This document shows positions 16,252 through 25,613 of a stretch of DNA of 64,000 nt, piece after piece. Under the pieces are notes generated by a model. It had not been told where the DNA came from. It made no database searches and was given only the letters and a program-made list of their open reading frames with translations. How positions within the stretch are numbered: position 1 is the stretch's first letter; the number at the start of each line of letters is the position of its first letter. Source of the DNA: Aequorivita capsosiphonis DSM 23843 (lineage in GTDB: Bacteria > Bacteroidota > Bacteroidia > Flavobacteriales > Flavobacteriaceae); assembly GCF_000429125.1 (NCBI RefSeq), contig NZ_AUBG01000017.1:31004-95003 (forward strand). Reading direction: 5' to 3'. The position numbers were made by a program, and so were the translations under genes.

Positions 16252-18702
16252 ATGGCGAATTCAAAACTTACATCATTAGACAAGTTGTCATTTCAGGATT
16301 TAAATGAGGATGCAGAATTTATCCCATTGATGTCTGCAGAAGACGAAGATGCAATGCATAAAGAGGAGTTACCAGAAATACTTCCCATTTTACCATTGCG
16401 TAACACCGTTTTATTTCCGGGAGTTGTTATTCCTATTACTGCTGGACGGGACAAATCCATAAAACTTATCAATGAAACAAATAAAGGGAATAAAATAATA
16501 GGTGTTGTCTCTCAAAAGGATGAAGATGAAGAAGAACCAGGAATAGCTGATATCAATACAGTTGGTACCGTGGCTCAAATTCTTCGTGTTCTAAAAATGC
16601 CTGATGGGAATACCACTGTGATTATTCAAGGGAAGAAACGCTTTGAGCTGACTGAAGTTTTGACAACTTCGCCTTATATGACGGCTACTATTAGAGAGGT
16701 TGCTGAAGCTCGTCCGGAGAAGGAAAGCGAGGAATTTAATGCTATTATCGAATCCATAAAAGAAATGGCGCTTCAGATAATTAAACAAAGTCCAAACATT
16801 CCATCGGAAGCTGCCTTTGCAATCAAAAATATTGAAAGCCCTAGTTTTCTTATAAACTTCGTTTCTTCAAACCTGAATGTTCCGGTTGAAGAGAAACAAA
16901 CCCTACTGGAAATCAACAATCTAAAAGATCGTGCCCTAGAAACCCTCCGTTATATGAATATGGAGATCCAAAAGCTTTCTTTGCGCAATGACATTCAGTC
17001 TAAGGTTCAAAGCGATATCAACCAACAGCAGCGTGAGTATTTTCTTCAGCAACAAATGAAGACTATTCAAGAGGAGCTTGGTGGATCTTCTACGGAAGAA
17101 GAAATTGAAGATTTACGAATGCGCTCCAAAACTAAAAAATGGAGTGAGGATGTAGAAAAGCACTTTTTAAAAGAACTTTCCAAATTGCAACGAATGAACC
17201 CGCAGGTTGCTGAATTCAGTATTCAACGGAATTATCTCGATTTACTTTTGGATCTTCCTTGGAATAAATACAGCAAGGATAAATTCGATTTAAACCGGGC
17301 TAGAAAGATTTTAGATCGCGATCATTATGGACTTGATGACGTTAAAAAACGTATTATTGAATACTTGGCGGTTCTAAAACTGAGAAACGATATGAAATCT
17401 CCAATTCTTTGCCTTTACGGTCCTCCTGGAGTTGGAAAAACATCTTTGGGGAAATCTGTGGCTGAAGCTTTGGGAAGAAAATATGTACGGATGAGTCTGG
17501 GTGGACTTCGCGACGAAGCTGAGATTCGTGGCCATAGAAAAACCTATATTGGTGCTATGCCCGGACGGATTATTCAGAGTATTAAAAAAGCGGAAACCAG
17601 TAACCCTGTTTTTGTTTTGGACGAAATTGATAAAATTTCTGCAAGCAATCAGGGAGATCCTTCTTCTGCGATGTTAGAAGTGCTTGATCCAGAGCAGAAC
17701 AATTCGTTTTACGATAACTTTTTGGAGCTTGGTTACGACCTTTCAAAAGTTATGTTTATCGCCACATCCAATAGTTTAAGCACCATTCAGCCTGCGTTGC
17801 GGGATAGGATGGAAATTATAAATGTTACCGGATATACCATTGAGGAAAAAGTAGAGATTGCAAAACGTCACTTGCTTCCAAAACAACTCAAGGAACACGG
17901 TATGGATAAAAATACCCTTAAAATAGCCAAGCCGCAGTTGGAAAAAATTGTTGTAGGCTACACCCGTGAAAGTGGAGTGCGAGGCTTGGAAAAACAAATT
18001 GCAAAAATGGTGCGTTATGCCGCCATGAAACTTGCGATGGAAGAAGAATACCAAGTAAAAGTTTCTAACGAAATTATTGTTGAAGTTTTGGGCGTTCCTA
18101 AATTGGAACGTGATAAATATGAAAACAATGATGTTGCAGGAGTAGTTACCGGACTTGCTTGGACGCAGGTAGGTGGTGATATCCTATTTATTGAATCTGC
18201 ACTTTCTAAGGGAAAAGGAACCTTGAATATGACTGGAAATCTTGGAAAGGTGATGAAAGAGTCCGCAACAATCGCGATGGAATACATAAAATCCAACGCA
18301 GAGAAATTGGGCATCAAACCAGATATTTTTGACCAATATAACGTTCACATTCACGTGCCAGAAGGAGCTACGCCTAAGGACGGTCCAAGTGCAGGAATCA
18401 CGATGCTTACCTCATTAGTTTCTCTTTTCACACAAAGAAAAGTGAAGAAATCCATTGCGATGACTGGCGAAATTACACTTCGGGGAAAAGTACTTCCCGT
18501 TGGTGGAATCAAGGAGAAGATTCTTGCGGCCAAACGTGCACAAATTAAGGAAATCTTACTCTGTGAGGATAATAGGAGCGATATAGAGGAAATAAAACCT
18601 GAGTATTTAAAAGGCTTGACCTTCCATTATGTAAAAGAAATGAGTGACGTGTTGGATTTGGCACTCACGAAAGAAAAGGTGAAAAACGCAAAGAAGCTTT
18701 AA
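16252..18702 (+). CDS. lon: ATP-dependent protease Lon
   Basis: 816 residues. The N-terminal substrate-binding domain starts near residue 45 ([16 protein letters not shown]), a long helical region follows, then the AAA+ module with Walker [10 protein letters not shown] at about 390-398 and Walker [10 protein letters not shown]. The C-terminal peptidase has the Ser-Lys dyad: S713 in PKDGPSAG and K756 in GGIKEK, spaced as in E. coli. Role: cytoplasmic degradation of misfolded and regulatory proteins. A roughly 40-residue acidic N-terminal extension precedes the domain. It is monocistronic, with a hairpin (18720-18757) after the stop. Confidence 0.96.
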   Translation: MANSKLTSLDKLSFQDLNEDAEFIPLMSAEDEDAMHKEELPEILPILPLRNTVLFPGVVIPITAGRDKSIKLINETNKGNKIIGVVSQKDEDEEEPGIADINTVGTVAQILRVLKMPDGNTTVIIQGKKRFELTEVLTTSPYMTATIREVAEARPEKESEEFNAIIESIKEMALQIIKQSPNIPSEAAFAIKNIESPSFLINFVSSNLNVPVEEKQTLLEINNLKDRALETLRYMNMEIQKLSLRNDIQSKVQSDINQQQREYFLQQQMKTIQEELGGSSTEEEIEDLRMRSKTKKWSEDVEKHFLKELSKLQRMNPQVAEFSIQRNYLDLLLDLPWNKYSKDKFDLNRARKILDRDHYGLDDVKKRIIEYLAVLKLRNDMKSPILCLYGPPGVGKTSLGKSVAEALGRKYVRMSLGGLRDEAEIRGHRKTYIGAMPGRIIQSIKKAETSNPVFVLDEIDKISASNQGDPSSAMLEVLDPEQNNSFYDNFLELGYDLSKVMFIATSNSLSTIQPALRDRMEIINVTGYTIEEKVEIAKRHLLPKQLKEHGMDKNTLKIAKPQLEKIVVGYTRESGVRGLEKQIAKMVRYAAMKLAMEEEYQVKVSNEIIVEVLGVPKLERDKYENNDVAGVVTGLAWTQVGGDILFIESALSKGKGTLNMTGNLGKVMKESATIAMEYIKSNAEKLGIKPDIFDQYNVHIHVPEGATPKDGPSAGITMLTSLVSLFTQRKVKKSIAMTGEITLRGKVLPVGGIKEKILAAKRAQIKEILLCEDNRSDIEEIKPEYLKGLTFHYVKEMSDVLDLALTKEKVKNAKKL

Positions 18703-18718
18703 GTTTATATATTTTAGA

Positions 18719-18758
18719 AATGATTAATGTGCGATTGCTCTTGCGCATTAATCATTTC
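18719..18758 (+). terminator. Possible hairpin after lon
   Basis: AATGATTAATGTGC pairs with GCGCATTAATCATT around a ten-base loop. The T tract that follows is weak (TTTCTC), so it may be an mRNA-stabilising hairpin rather than an efficient terminator. Confidence 0.45.
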
Positions 18759-18907
18759 TCATTGCTATTATAAATTATGTTTATCACCTAAATATACATT
18801 ATGAGGTTTCTAAGGTGATTTAAAAATTAATCTTAGATGTTTCTTTCCTTTGCAAAAATAAATTATACTTGCATTCGTTTAGACTTTAGTTACGGTAACT
18901 CGCCTCT

Positions 18908-19927
18908 ATGACCCAAAAGGTTTTCTTAGTTGTTTCATTATTAATTTCCCAGCTTTTAGTGGCTCAGGTAGGAGGTAGATCGACCTATCAATTTCTTAAT
19001 CTGGTAAACAGCCCTAGAATGGCCGCATTGGGTGGAAAGGTTGTTACCAATTATGATTACGATCCAACCCAGGCACTTTTTAACCCAGCGAGTATAAATC
19101 CAGAAATGGACAACCAACTTTCGCTTAACTACACAAACTATATAGGCGATGTAAACTACGGAACAGCAAGCTACGCCTATCTTTGGGATAGAAGAACACA
19201 AGTGCTTCATACAGGTGTTACCTATGTTAATTACGGAAAATTTGATGGTTATGATGAAACAGGAAACCCAACTAGTAGTTTTAGCGGAGGTGAAGTAGCC
19301 CTATCATTTGGGCATGCCCGAAATATTGCTTTTACTAATTTTCATGTTGGCGTGAATGTAAAATTTATTTCTTCAACACTAGAGCAATACTCATCTTTTG
19401 GTGGCGCGATAGATATTGGTGTTATGTATGTTTATGAAGATTGGGATCTACAAATCACTGGAGTCGCTCGTAACATTGGAACACAGTTTACTCCGTATCA
19501 CATTGAATATGAACCGTTGCCATTTGAAGTTATCTTCGGAATTTCACAAACACTTGAAAACATTCCTATCCGCTGGCATTTTACCTTGGAAAATATGCAA
19601 CAATGGAATATAGGCTTTTCAAATCCTGCACGGGAAGAAATCGATTTAGAAGGAAACATTACTAAGGAAAAAGTTGGTTTTGTTAACAATGCTTTTCGGC
19701 ACATGATCGCTGGTATTGAGCTTTTTCCAGAGAGCGGCTTTAACATTCGCTTGGGTTATAATTTTAGAAGAGGAGAAGAGTTGCGAATTGTTGAAAAGCG
19801 TACTTTTGCAGGGATAAGCGCAGGTTTTGCGATAAAACTTAACAAATTAAGATTGAGCTATTCTTACTCAAAATACAGTAGTGCTGCAGCTTCCAGCTTT
19901 TTTGGATTAAATATTGATCTGCAGTAA
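18908..19927 (+). CDS. porQ: Type IX secretion system protein PorQ
   Basis: 339 residues with a signal peptide (about 1-20, ending LLVAQ) and an outer-membrane barrel of the PorV/PorQ family. The characteristic start is GGRSTYQFLNLVNSPRMAAL with GG and a DP-type turn (YDYDPTQALFNPASIN). Position next to cmk is the usual setting of porQ in Bacteroidota. Role: with PorU, PorV and PorZ it forms the cell-surface attachment complex that processes type IX cargo and links it to A-LPS. The end LNIDLQ follows the last strand. TATACTTG at 18864-18871 is a near match to a -7 box. Confidence 0.87.
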   Translation: MTQKVFLVVSLLISQLLVAQVGGRSTYQFLNLVNSPRMAALGGKVVTNYDYDPTQALFNPASINPEMDNQLSLNYTNYIGDVNYGTASYAYLWDRRTQVLHTGVTYVNYGKFDGYDETGNPTSSFSGGEVALSFGHARNIAFTNFHVGVNVKFISSTLEQYSSFGGAIDIGVMYVYEDWDLQITGVARNIGTQFTPYHIEYEPLPFEVIFGISQTLENIPIRWHFTLENMQQWNIGFSNPAREEIDLEGNITKEKVGFVNNAFRHMIAGIELFPESGFNIRLGYNFRRGEELRIVEKRTFAGISAGFAIKLNKLRLSYSYSKYSSAAASSFFGLNIDLQ

Positions 19928-19956
19928 AAACCCCTCATTTTTTTTGGACAATACTT

Positions 19957-20652
19957 ATGAAAAAAATTACAATTGCAATTGATGGATATTCTTCTACGGG
20001 CAAAAGTACCGTCGCCAAGCAGATTGCAGATTATTTAGGTTACGTTTATGTTGACACTGGCGCTATGTACCGTGCCGTGGCACTTTATGCGATGCAACAC
20101 AATATCATTTCCAAAACACACTTTGATAAGGAAAAACTAATTGAATCGCTTAAATCGATCGATTTGAAGTTTAAAAAGGAAGCTGCCTGGAATAAAGCAC
20201 ATATTTTTTTAAATGGAAAGAACGTTGAAAATGAAATCCGAAATCTTGAAGTTTCAGAATTTGTAAGTCCGATTGCTACTATTCACGAAGTAAGAGTAAA
20301 ATTGGTTGCCCAACAACAGGAAATGGGACTAGAAAAAGCTGTTGCCATGGATGGAAGAGATATTGGCACAGTTGTCTTTCCAAAGGCTGAATTGAAAATA
20401 TTTATGAATGCTTCTGCAGAAAAACGTGCGGAAAGAAGATACAAGGAATTACTGGAAAGAGGTGATAAAGTAGCTTATGATGATGTGCTTAAAAACATTC
20501 AGGAACGCGACTATATGGATACCAATCGAGAAGACTCCCCCTTACGCAAAGCTGTTGACGCCATTGAAATTGACAATTCTAACATGAATCTGGAAGATCA
20601 ATTTCACATGGTGCTACAATTAGCAAAAGATCGCATTGCAGGTCGGGTCTAA
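19957..20652 (+). CDS. cmk: Cytidylate kinase
   Basis: 231 residues. P-loop IDGYSSTGKSTVAKQ near residues 8-22, the CMP-binding segment VDTGAMYRAVALYA, DGRDIGTVVFP and the lid with RAERRYKELLERG. It phosphorylates CMP and dCMP in the cytoplasm. It starts 29 bases after porQ with no terminator between, so the two are likely one transcript; the P-loop has serine where many bacterial homologues have alanine or proline, which is normal in this phylum. Confidence 0.94.
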   Translation: MKKITIAIDGYSSTGKSTVAKQIADYLGYVYVDTGAMYRAVALYAMQHNIISKTHFDKEKLIESLKSIDLKFKKEAAWNKAHIFLNGKNVENEIRNLEVSEFVSPIATIHEVRVKLVAQQQEMGLEKAVAMDGRDIGTVVFPKAELKIFMNASAEKRAERRYKELLERGDKVAYDDVLKNIQERDYMDTNREDSPLRKAVDAIEIDNSNMNLEDQFHMVLQLAKDRIAGRV

Positions 20653-20722
20653 AATTATGCAGTAAATTTTGGTTTATCTTAAATTGTTTTTATAATTGAC
20701 TTTTCTTAAATACCCTAAAACA

Positions 20723-21151
20723 ATGAGCTTTTTTCAAGAGTTTAAAAATTTCGCCATAAAAGGCAATATGATCGATATGGCGGTGGGAATCGTTATTGGT
20801 ACTGCCTTTAATAATGTTATTAGCACGATTGTAAAAAAGGTTGTGATGCCACCATTATCACTGCTCACAGATGGTGTAAACCTTTCTAATAAAAAATATA
20901 TACTTCGTCACGCATCCGATTCTGCAGAGGAGGTGGCGGTAGGTTATGGGGAATTAATGGAAGCCTTAATTGATTTTTTTATTATTGCCTTTACGATTTT
21001 CGTTGTTATAAGGACCATCAACCACTTTAAAAAGAGATCAGATGATCCGAAGGACGAAACGGTGGAAACCCCTAAAAACATTCAACTTCTATCCAATATT
21101 GAAAAATTGATGGAGGAGCAAAATACGCTGTTAAAAAAGAAGCGAGATTAA
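20723..21151 (+). CDS. mscL: Large-conductance mechanosensitive channel
   Basis: 142 residues from the ATG at 20723 (MSFFQEFKNFAIKGNMIDMA); an earlier ATG at 20696 would add nine unneeded residues ahead of the conserved N-terminal amphipathic helix. Two membrane helices (about 15-40 and 80-105), the pore-lining VGIVIGTAFNNVI and a C-terminal charged helix (RDDPK-like to KKKRD) fit MscL. Role: emergency release of solutes during hypo-osmotic shock. The periplasmic loop is typical. The 3' end overlaps the next, converging gene by four bases. Confidence 0.92.
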   Translation: MSFFQEFKNFAIKGNMIDMAVGIVIGTAFNNVISTIVKKVVMPPLSLLTDGVNLSNKKYILRHASDSAEEVAVGYGELMEALIDFFIIAFTIFVVIRTINHFKKRSDDPKDETVETPKNIQLLSNIEKLMEEQNTLLKKKRD

Positions 21152-21522
21152 GGCTTCACTCTTTTAGCTGTTGCCTTGCTGGATTTGACTTTTCCAACTT
21201 CGCTAAACTCGAAAGTATAATGATCTTTGCTTGTAGTAAGGATTTTGATTAGGATAGCCTTCCTTTCAGCCTGATTCTTAGGGTTGATCTTTGTTAAAAC
21301 ATATTCGCAGTCATTAACCCACCTGATGGAAGAGGAGTCGGTCTTTCCTTGATAGAAGTCCACTTCAATGGAATCATTGCGGGTAATCGTTGTTTTAAAT
21401 ACTTCCGTCCCAGAAAGCGCCTCAAATTCGAAGGTTCCCGTCTTAAAATCTGAGCAGTTACGCTCCTTTTCATAACAACTACTTAAAAAAAGCAAACTAA
21501 ACAAGAGTATAAAAAAACGCAT
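21148..21522 (-). CDS. Small lipoprotein of unknown function
   Basis: 124 residues. The signal MRFFILLFSLLFLSSC has a lipobox with the cysteine at 16, followed by YEKERNCSDFKTGTFEF and a beta-rich domain. I recognise the CSDFKTGTFEF phrase as common in small flavobacterial lipoproteins, but I know no function for it. It converges on mscL with a four-base overlap of the stop codons. A near-universal flavobacterial envelope protein is the best description. Confidence 0.7.
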   Translation of the reverse strand: MRFFILLFSLLFLSSCYEKERNCSDFKTGTFEFEALSGTEVFKTTITRNDSIEVDFYQGKTDSSSIRWVNDCEYVLTKINPKNQAERKAILIKILTTSKDHYTFEFSEVGKVKSSKATAKRVKP

Positions 21523-21565
21523 TTCTAGAATTTTATGCGAATTTCCGAAAAATTACTGAGATGGA

Positions 21566-21985
21566 TCAATTTTCGTATATATTAAAACTGCCATCCTTGT
21601 AAAAAATAACGATTTTAGCTACTTCCTTAGAACTTTGATTGTTTTCTGTATTTCTTTTCTTTCCTTCCTTACTTTCTTCCGAAAATAAATTTAAGGCTTT
21701 CCCTGCACTCGAGTTTGATTTTTGATTGGAAGCTGGAGTTACAGGTTTTATTTCTGAAGTAGCAGGGAAGTTTCCTTTTCCAAAAAGCAGCCAATTCATT
21801 TCCACTTCCGGAAATTTTTCAAGAAGTTTTATCACAAATTCCAAACTCGGTTTATTTCTTCCGGACAATAAATGTGAAATAGTGGAGCGGTTAAAATCAA
21901 TCTCCTCCGCAAAAGCCGTGGCCGTTAATTGATAATATTCAAGGATTTTCTCCAGTCGTTTTACAAAACTAGCGCTGTTTACCAT
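21566..21985 (-). CDS. XRE-family transcriptional regulator
   Basis: 139 residues. An N-terminal Cro/CI-type helix-turn-helix at about 8-60 (LEKILEYYQLTATAFAEEI, RSTISHLLSGRNKPSLEFV) is followed by a Pro/Ser/Lys-rich linker and a short hydrophobic C-terminal tail (EVAKIVIFYKDGSFNIYEN). The spacer to the divergent M14 peptidase gene holds five copies of a GTTTACnnTTGTAAAC-type palindrome; one covers this gene's own start codon and one its -7 box. Autorepression and control of the peptidase gene are therefore inferred. No peptidase or ligand-binding domain is visible. Confidence 0.85.
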   Translation of the reverse strand: MVNSASFVKRLEKILEYYQLTATAFAEEIDFNRSTISHLLSGRNKPSLEFVIKLLEKFPEVEMNWLLFGKGNFPATSEIKPVTPASNQKSNSSAGKALNLFSEESKEGKKRNTENNQSSKEVAKIVIFYKDGSFNIYEN

Positions 21986-21992
21986 TGTAACA
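21977..21992. promoter_or_regulatory. Operator-like site O1, over XRE start codon
   Basis: GTTTACCATTGTAACA, related to the perfect palindrome at 22235. The CAT inside it is the complement of the XRE gene's ATG, so a bound protein would block its translation start region. Confidence 0.6.
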
Positions 21993-22011
21993 TTTAATTA
22001 GATAAGATAAC

Positions 22012-22027
22012 GGTTACAAATGTAAAA
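22012..22027. promoter_or_regulatory. Operator-like site O2, over XRE promoter
   Basis: GGTTACAAATGTAAAA, 13 of 16 matches to GTTTACAATTGTAAAC. On the minus strand it contains TACATTTG (22024-22017), an exact -7 box placed to give a leader of about 25 bases before the XRE start. Confidence 0.65.
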
Positions 22028-22199
22028 TATTATTCAATATCATATATAATAGAAGCTATATATTTCTATTTAATATAGATTAAAGCTTTAGGTAAGTTGT
22101 TGCAAAACACTAGTTTTTAATAAATTGATTCATATTAAATAGAAGAGTGATAAAAATTTATTGATTCCTTGTTCAATTTACGTTTGATGGACTTCATTT

Positions 22200-22215
22200 G
22201 TTTACCATTGTAATC
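22200..22215. promoter_or_regulatory. Operator-like site O3
   Basis: GTTTACCATTGTAATC, 14 of 16 matches to the perfect palindrome 35 bases downstream. Confidence 0.6.
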
Positions 22216-22234
22216 AAGAGAGTGCAATATTGTT

Positions 22235-22250
22235 GTTTACAATTGTAAAC
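22235..22250. promoter_or_regulatory. Operator-like site O4, perfect palindrome
   Basis: GTTTACAATTGTAAAC is a perfect 16-base palindrome and defines the consensus. It lies just upstream of the M14 gene's -7 box. Confidence 0.7.
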
Positions 22251-22258
22251 TATCCTTT

Positions 22259-22274
22259 GTTTAACTTTGTAAAC
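22259..22274. promoter_or_regulatory. Operator-like site O5, over M14 promoter
   Basis: GTTTAACTTTGTAAAC contains TAACTTTG (22262-22269), an exact TAnnTTTG -7 box for the gene starting at 22289. A bound repressor would cover the promoter. Its centre is 24 bases from that of the previous site, a little over two helix turns. Confidence 0.65.
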
Positions 22275-22288
22275 TTGGAAATTTAAGT

Positions 22289-23449
22289 ATGAAAATAGAC
22301 ACTTGGTATCACGATAATTTTGAGGATAAATTAAGCGGTAGGTTTATAAACCTAGAACATATTTCACCATTATTGGAGGATTATAAAACAGCCTACGAAA
22401 TTTCGATAGCTGGTTATTCTGAAAATGGTCTTCCCCTTTCTTTGGTTAAAATTGGTAAAGGAAATAAAGTGGTTTTGGGCTGGTCGCAAATGCACGGAAA
22501 CGAATCAACCACAACAAAGGCGGTTTTTGATTTTTTAAAGTTTTTGAATCAGAAAGATTTTTTTCAAAATGAAATCGAAACTTTTCTATCCAACTACACC
22601 TTATATCTAATACCGATTTTGAATCCTGATGGCGCGAAATCCTATACACGCGAAAACGCCAACGAAATTGATCTTAACCGCGATGCGAAAAACTTATCCC
22701 AAAGTGAAAGTCGTTGTCTGCGGAAAGTTTTCGACGATTTAAAACCACAACTTTGTTTAAACCTACACGACCAACGTTCCATTTATGGTTTTGCAGATGG
22801 TAAACCATCAACGGTTTCGTTTTTATCTCCGTCAGCAGATACGGAAAGATCCATAACCCATGCTAGACTTATTGCCATGCAGCTCATAAACAAAATGAAT
22901 GGTACCCTGCAAAATTATATTCCCAATCAAGTGGGAAGATATGATGATAGCTTTAACTCTAATTGTGTTGGCGATACTTTTCAAGAATTGGGTGTTCCAA
23001 CAATTTTGTTTGAAGCCGGGCATTATCAGCAGGATTATCAAAGGGAGAAAACAAGGGAATTTATTTTTTATTCATTGCTTTCCTTGTTTGATATTAGCGC
23101 TGCGGAAAATGATGGTGAAAATTATAAGAAGTACCTGGATATTCCTGAAAACAGAAAAAATTATAATGACTTTATCTTGCGAAATGTTACTTCGGAAGCA
23201 AATCTGGAACCTGTATCCATTGCAATTCAATATGTAGAAGTGTTAAAGAAAGGCAAAATTGAGTTTGAGGCTGTCATTGATGAAATAGGGGAGCTCAGGG
23301 ATAAATTCGGATATATTGAAAAAGAAATGTACGGCGCTGAAATTTTAACAAATTCTCAGAATAATTTAACAATTGGAGCGAAAATTTCAAAAATATTTGG
23401 TAAATCGACCAATTCGTTAATCTTTTCCGCAAATAAACTTCTACTTTAG
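22289..23449 (+). CDS. M14-family zinc carboxypeptidase
   Basis: 386 residues with M14 catalytic elements: HGNE (H69 and E72) and H161 (NLHDQRS) as zinc ligands, the substrate-binding LNRD arginine at 132, and the catalytic glutamate in FEAGHYQ (E243). There is no signal peptide, so it should be cytoplasmic. A C-terminal domain (about 290-386) has no recognisable family. Bacteroidota homologues are often listed as M14 peptidases, but their substrates are unknown. It is expressed from a promoter overlapped by operator-like palindromes shared with the XRE gene, and precedes an Lrp-type regulator. Confidence 0.85.
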   Translation: MKIDTWYHDNFEDKLSGRFINLEHISPLLEDYKTAYEISIAGYSENGLPLSLVKIGKGNKVVLGWSQMHGNESTTTKAVFDFLKFLNQKDFFQNEIETFLSNYTLYLIPILNPDGAKSYTRENANEIDLNRDAKNLSQSESRCLRKVFDDLKPQLCLNLHDQRSIYGFADGKPSTVSFLSPSADTERSITHARLIAMQLINKMNGTLQNYIPNQVGRYDDSFNSNCVGDTFQELGVPTILFEAGHYQQDYQREKTREFIFYSLLSLFDISAAENDGENYKKYLDIPENRKNYNDFILRNVTSEANLEPVSIAIQYVEVLKKGKIEFEAVIDEIGELRDKFGYIEKEMYGAEILTNSQNNLTIGAKISKIFGKSTNSLIFSANKLLL

Positions 23450-23461
23450 TTTAAAAGTACT

Positions 23462-23469
23462 TAATTTTG
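23462..23469 (+). promoter_or_regulatory. Bacteroidota -7 box for Lrp gene
   Basis: TAATTTTG, an exact TAnnTTTG match 17 bases before the ATG at 23486, indicating that the Lrp gene can be transcribed apart from the M14 gene. Confidence 0.55.
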
Positions 23470-23485
23470 CAAAAAATATAAAAAC

Positions 23486-23965
23486 ATGCCTAAATTTAAA
23501 TTAGATGAGACAGATCATAAGATACTTGATCTTTTGATTGACAATACCCGAACCCCATTTACGGATATTGCAAAAAAACTAGAAATCTCTGCAGGAACGG
23601 TGCACGTTCGCGTAAAAAAAATGGAAGAAGCTGGAATTATTACAGGCTCTTCCTTACAGGTTGACTACAAAAAGCTTGGTCACTCTTTTATTGCTTATGT
23701 TGGGATTTTTATCTTTAAAACTTCACAGACGCAGTTTGTGCTGGAGCGAATAAGTCATATTCCATTCGTTACAGTGGCTCACGTAACTACTGGAAAGTTT
23801 AATATCTTTTGTAAAATCAGAGCAAGAGATACAGCGCACGCTAAGGAAATTATCTATGAGATAGATGATATAGAAGGTGTGAGCCGTACGGAAACTATGA
23901 TTTCAATGGAAGAAAGCATTAACGACAAAAAGAGGTTGCTACATTCTATATTTAAGGAGATCTAA
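23486..23965 (+). CDS. Lrp/AsnC-family transcriptional regulator
   Basis: 159 residues with the standard layout: a winged helix-turn-helix at about 5-65 (LDETDHKILDLLIDNTRTPF, SAGTVHVRVKKMEEAGII) and a C-terminal RAM domain that would bind an amino acid and form dimers or octamers. The target is not visible. It stands between the M14 peptidase and a DinB gene; a role in amino acid or peptide use would fit but is inferred. A strong terminator follows. Confidence 0.9.
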   Translation: MPKFKLDETDHKILDLLIDNTRTPFTDIAKKLEISAGTVHVRVKKMEEAGIITGSSLQVDYKKLGHSFIAYVGIFIFKTSQTQFVLERISHIPFVTVAHVTTGKFNIFCKIRARDTAHAKEIIYEIDDIEGVSRTETMISMEESINDKKRLLHSIFKEI

Positions 23966-23985
23966 AATTTCTTATAATATTAATC

Positions 23986-24017
23986 AAAAGCCTTTGCCCT
24001 TCAGCAAAGGCTTTTTT
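23986..24017 (+). terminator. Terminator after Lrp gene
   Basis: AAAAGCCTTTGC-CCTTCA-GCAAAGGCTTTT; 12-base stem with trailing Ts. Confidence 0.9.
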
Positions 24018-24037
24018 ATCTTTAGAAAAAAACTTTT

Positions 24038-24553
24038 ATGAAGTCTTCAGAAATGACACCTTCAGAATACAATGCTTTTTATAAAAAATATGTAGACTTA
24101 GTTGAAGACTCCTCTTTAAATGAGGCCCTAGCTCAAGGAATGGAATACATACAATCTTTTTTTAAAGCTATACCTGAAGAAAAATTGGACTATCGCTATG
24201 CTGAGGGGAAATGGACTCCAAAAGATATTTTGCAACATATAATGGATACGGAACGTGTTTTTGCCTACAGAGCATTGTATTTTGCACGAAGCGATAAAGC
24301 AAACTTGATGGGATTTGATGAAAATACCTTTGCAGTTAACGCACAAGCCTCAAATAGGACCCTAACAATTCTTTTGGGTGATTATATGGTAGTGAGATCT
24401 GCCACAATTTCCCTCTTTAAAAGTTTTAACAAAAATCAATTGAAGCGTGTTGGTATGGCAAACGCTAGTGAAATGTCGGTGAGAGCCACTGGATTTGTAG
24501 TTTGTGGCCACGAAATACATCATTGTAATATAATTAAAGAACGTTACCTCTAA
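24038..24553 (+). CDS. DinB-family protein
   Basis: 171 residues. Metal-site histidines of the DinB/YfiT four-helix fold are present: the first in LQHIMDTERVFAYRAL (about residue 69) and a pair in GHEIHHCNIIKERYL at the C-terminus. Known members are thiol S-transferases or hydrolases; many in Bacteroidota are uncharacterised. The stop codon overlaps the ATG of the next gene (TAATG), so the two are translationally coupled. Not to be confused with DNA polymerase IV, which shares the name DinB. Confidence 0.85.
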   Translation: MKSSEMTPSEYNAFYKKYVDLVEDSSLNEALAQGMEYIQSFFKAIPEEKLDYRYAEGKWTPKDILQHIMDTERVFAYRALYFARSDKANLMGFDENTFAVNAQASNRTLTILLGDYMVVRSATISLFKSFNKNQLKRVGMANASEMSVRATGFVVCGHEIHHCNIIKERYL

Positions 24554-25500
24554 TGAAATTCTTAAATCTTTTAAAAGAAACATATTTAAGCTGGGACAAA
24601 AATGACCCTTGGGCAAAAAGTGCGATAATAGCATATTATGCACTTTTTTCCTTACCCTCACTACTTATTATTATAGTACATTTTGCAGGAGTTTTTTTTG
24701 GACGGGAAGCCGTAGAAGGTAGGATTAGTGGAGAAATAGCTGGCATGATAGGAGAGGGCAGTGCAGATCTTGTTCAGACCATGATTATTAATTCTGCTCT
24801 TTCAAATAGTTCGATTCCATTTATAATTTTTGGAATCGGTGTCTTAATATTTGGTGCTACTGGTGTCTTTTTTCAACTTCAAAAAGCTTTAAATGATATT
24901 TGGAGCGTCCGTTCCAAAAAGAACAATATCTGGGATACATTAAAACGACGTGCTGTTTCCTTTGGAATGGTGCTAATTATTGGGTTATTAATGCTTATAT
25001 CGCTTGTTTTAAGTACCGCCATCAATGCCTTGAGTGATTTTATCGGTAACTACTTTACAGAATTTTCTCCAGGATTTATTCAATTTATTAATTTTATTAT
25101 TTCACAATTAATCGTCACCGCTCTATTTGCTGCAATTTTCACGCTACTTCCCGATGTAAAGATTAAATGGAAGACGAATCTAATTGGAGCCTCTATGACT
25201 GCCTTGCTATTTTTAGTTGGTAAATACCTTATAGGCTTTTATTTCTCCAAATCGGATCCTGCATCCGTTTATGGTGCTGCGGGAAGCGTCGTTTTAATCT
25301 TGCTATGGGTTTACTATACTTGTTTAATCTTATTCTTTGGGGCTGAATTTACCGTCCATTGGGCGCTTGAGCGAAACATAAAAATTAAGCCTTCCAGCAA
25401 TGCCACCCTTTCTTATGAATTGGAGATGGAAGAACTGCGAGCCTATAAAGAAAAAGTGGAAAAGGATAAAAAAAAAGCGCAAGCCTTAGAAAATAATTGA
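24553..25500 (+). CDS. YihY/BrkB-family inner-membrane protein
   Basis: 315 residues with about six membrane helices and the family phrases AKSAIIAYYALFSLPSLLII near the start and GAAGSVVLILLWVYYTCLILFFGAEFT near residue 240. It was once called ribonuclease BN by mistake. The function is not established; some members are proposed transporters. The C-terminal tail is charged and cytoplasmic. Coupled to the upstream DinB gene by a TAATG overlap. Confidence 0.87.
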   Translation: MKFLNLLKETYLSWDKNDPWAKSAIIAYYALFSLPSLLIIIVHFAGVFFGREAVEGRISGEIAGMIGEGSADLVQTMIINSALSNSSIPFIIFGIGVLIFGATGVFFQLQKALNDIWSVRSKKNNIWDTLKRRAVSFGMVLIIGLLMLISLVLSTAINALSDFIGNYFTEFSPGFIQFINFIISQLIVTALFAAIFTLLPDVKIKWKTNLIGASMTALLFLVGKYLIGFYFSKSDPASVYGAAGSVVLILLWVYYTCLILFFGAEFTVHWALERNIKIKPSSNATLSYELEMEELRAYKEKVEKDKKKAQALENN

Positions 25501-25613
25501 TTCTCATATGTTTCTTAACAAATTTTAGTAAAAGCTTAATATCAAAATCTTGATAACCAGCCATGGGCATGGTATCTTTAATTAATTACTTAAAAAACTA
25601 AAAATAAAAGAAT

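Noticed and set aside
24038..24553. DNA polymerase IV (dinB)
   Set aside because: The sequence is of the DinB/YfiT metal-binding four-helix family, not a Y-family polymerase.
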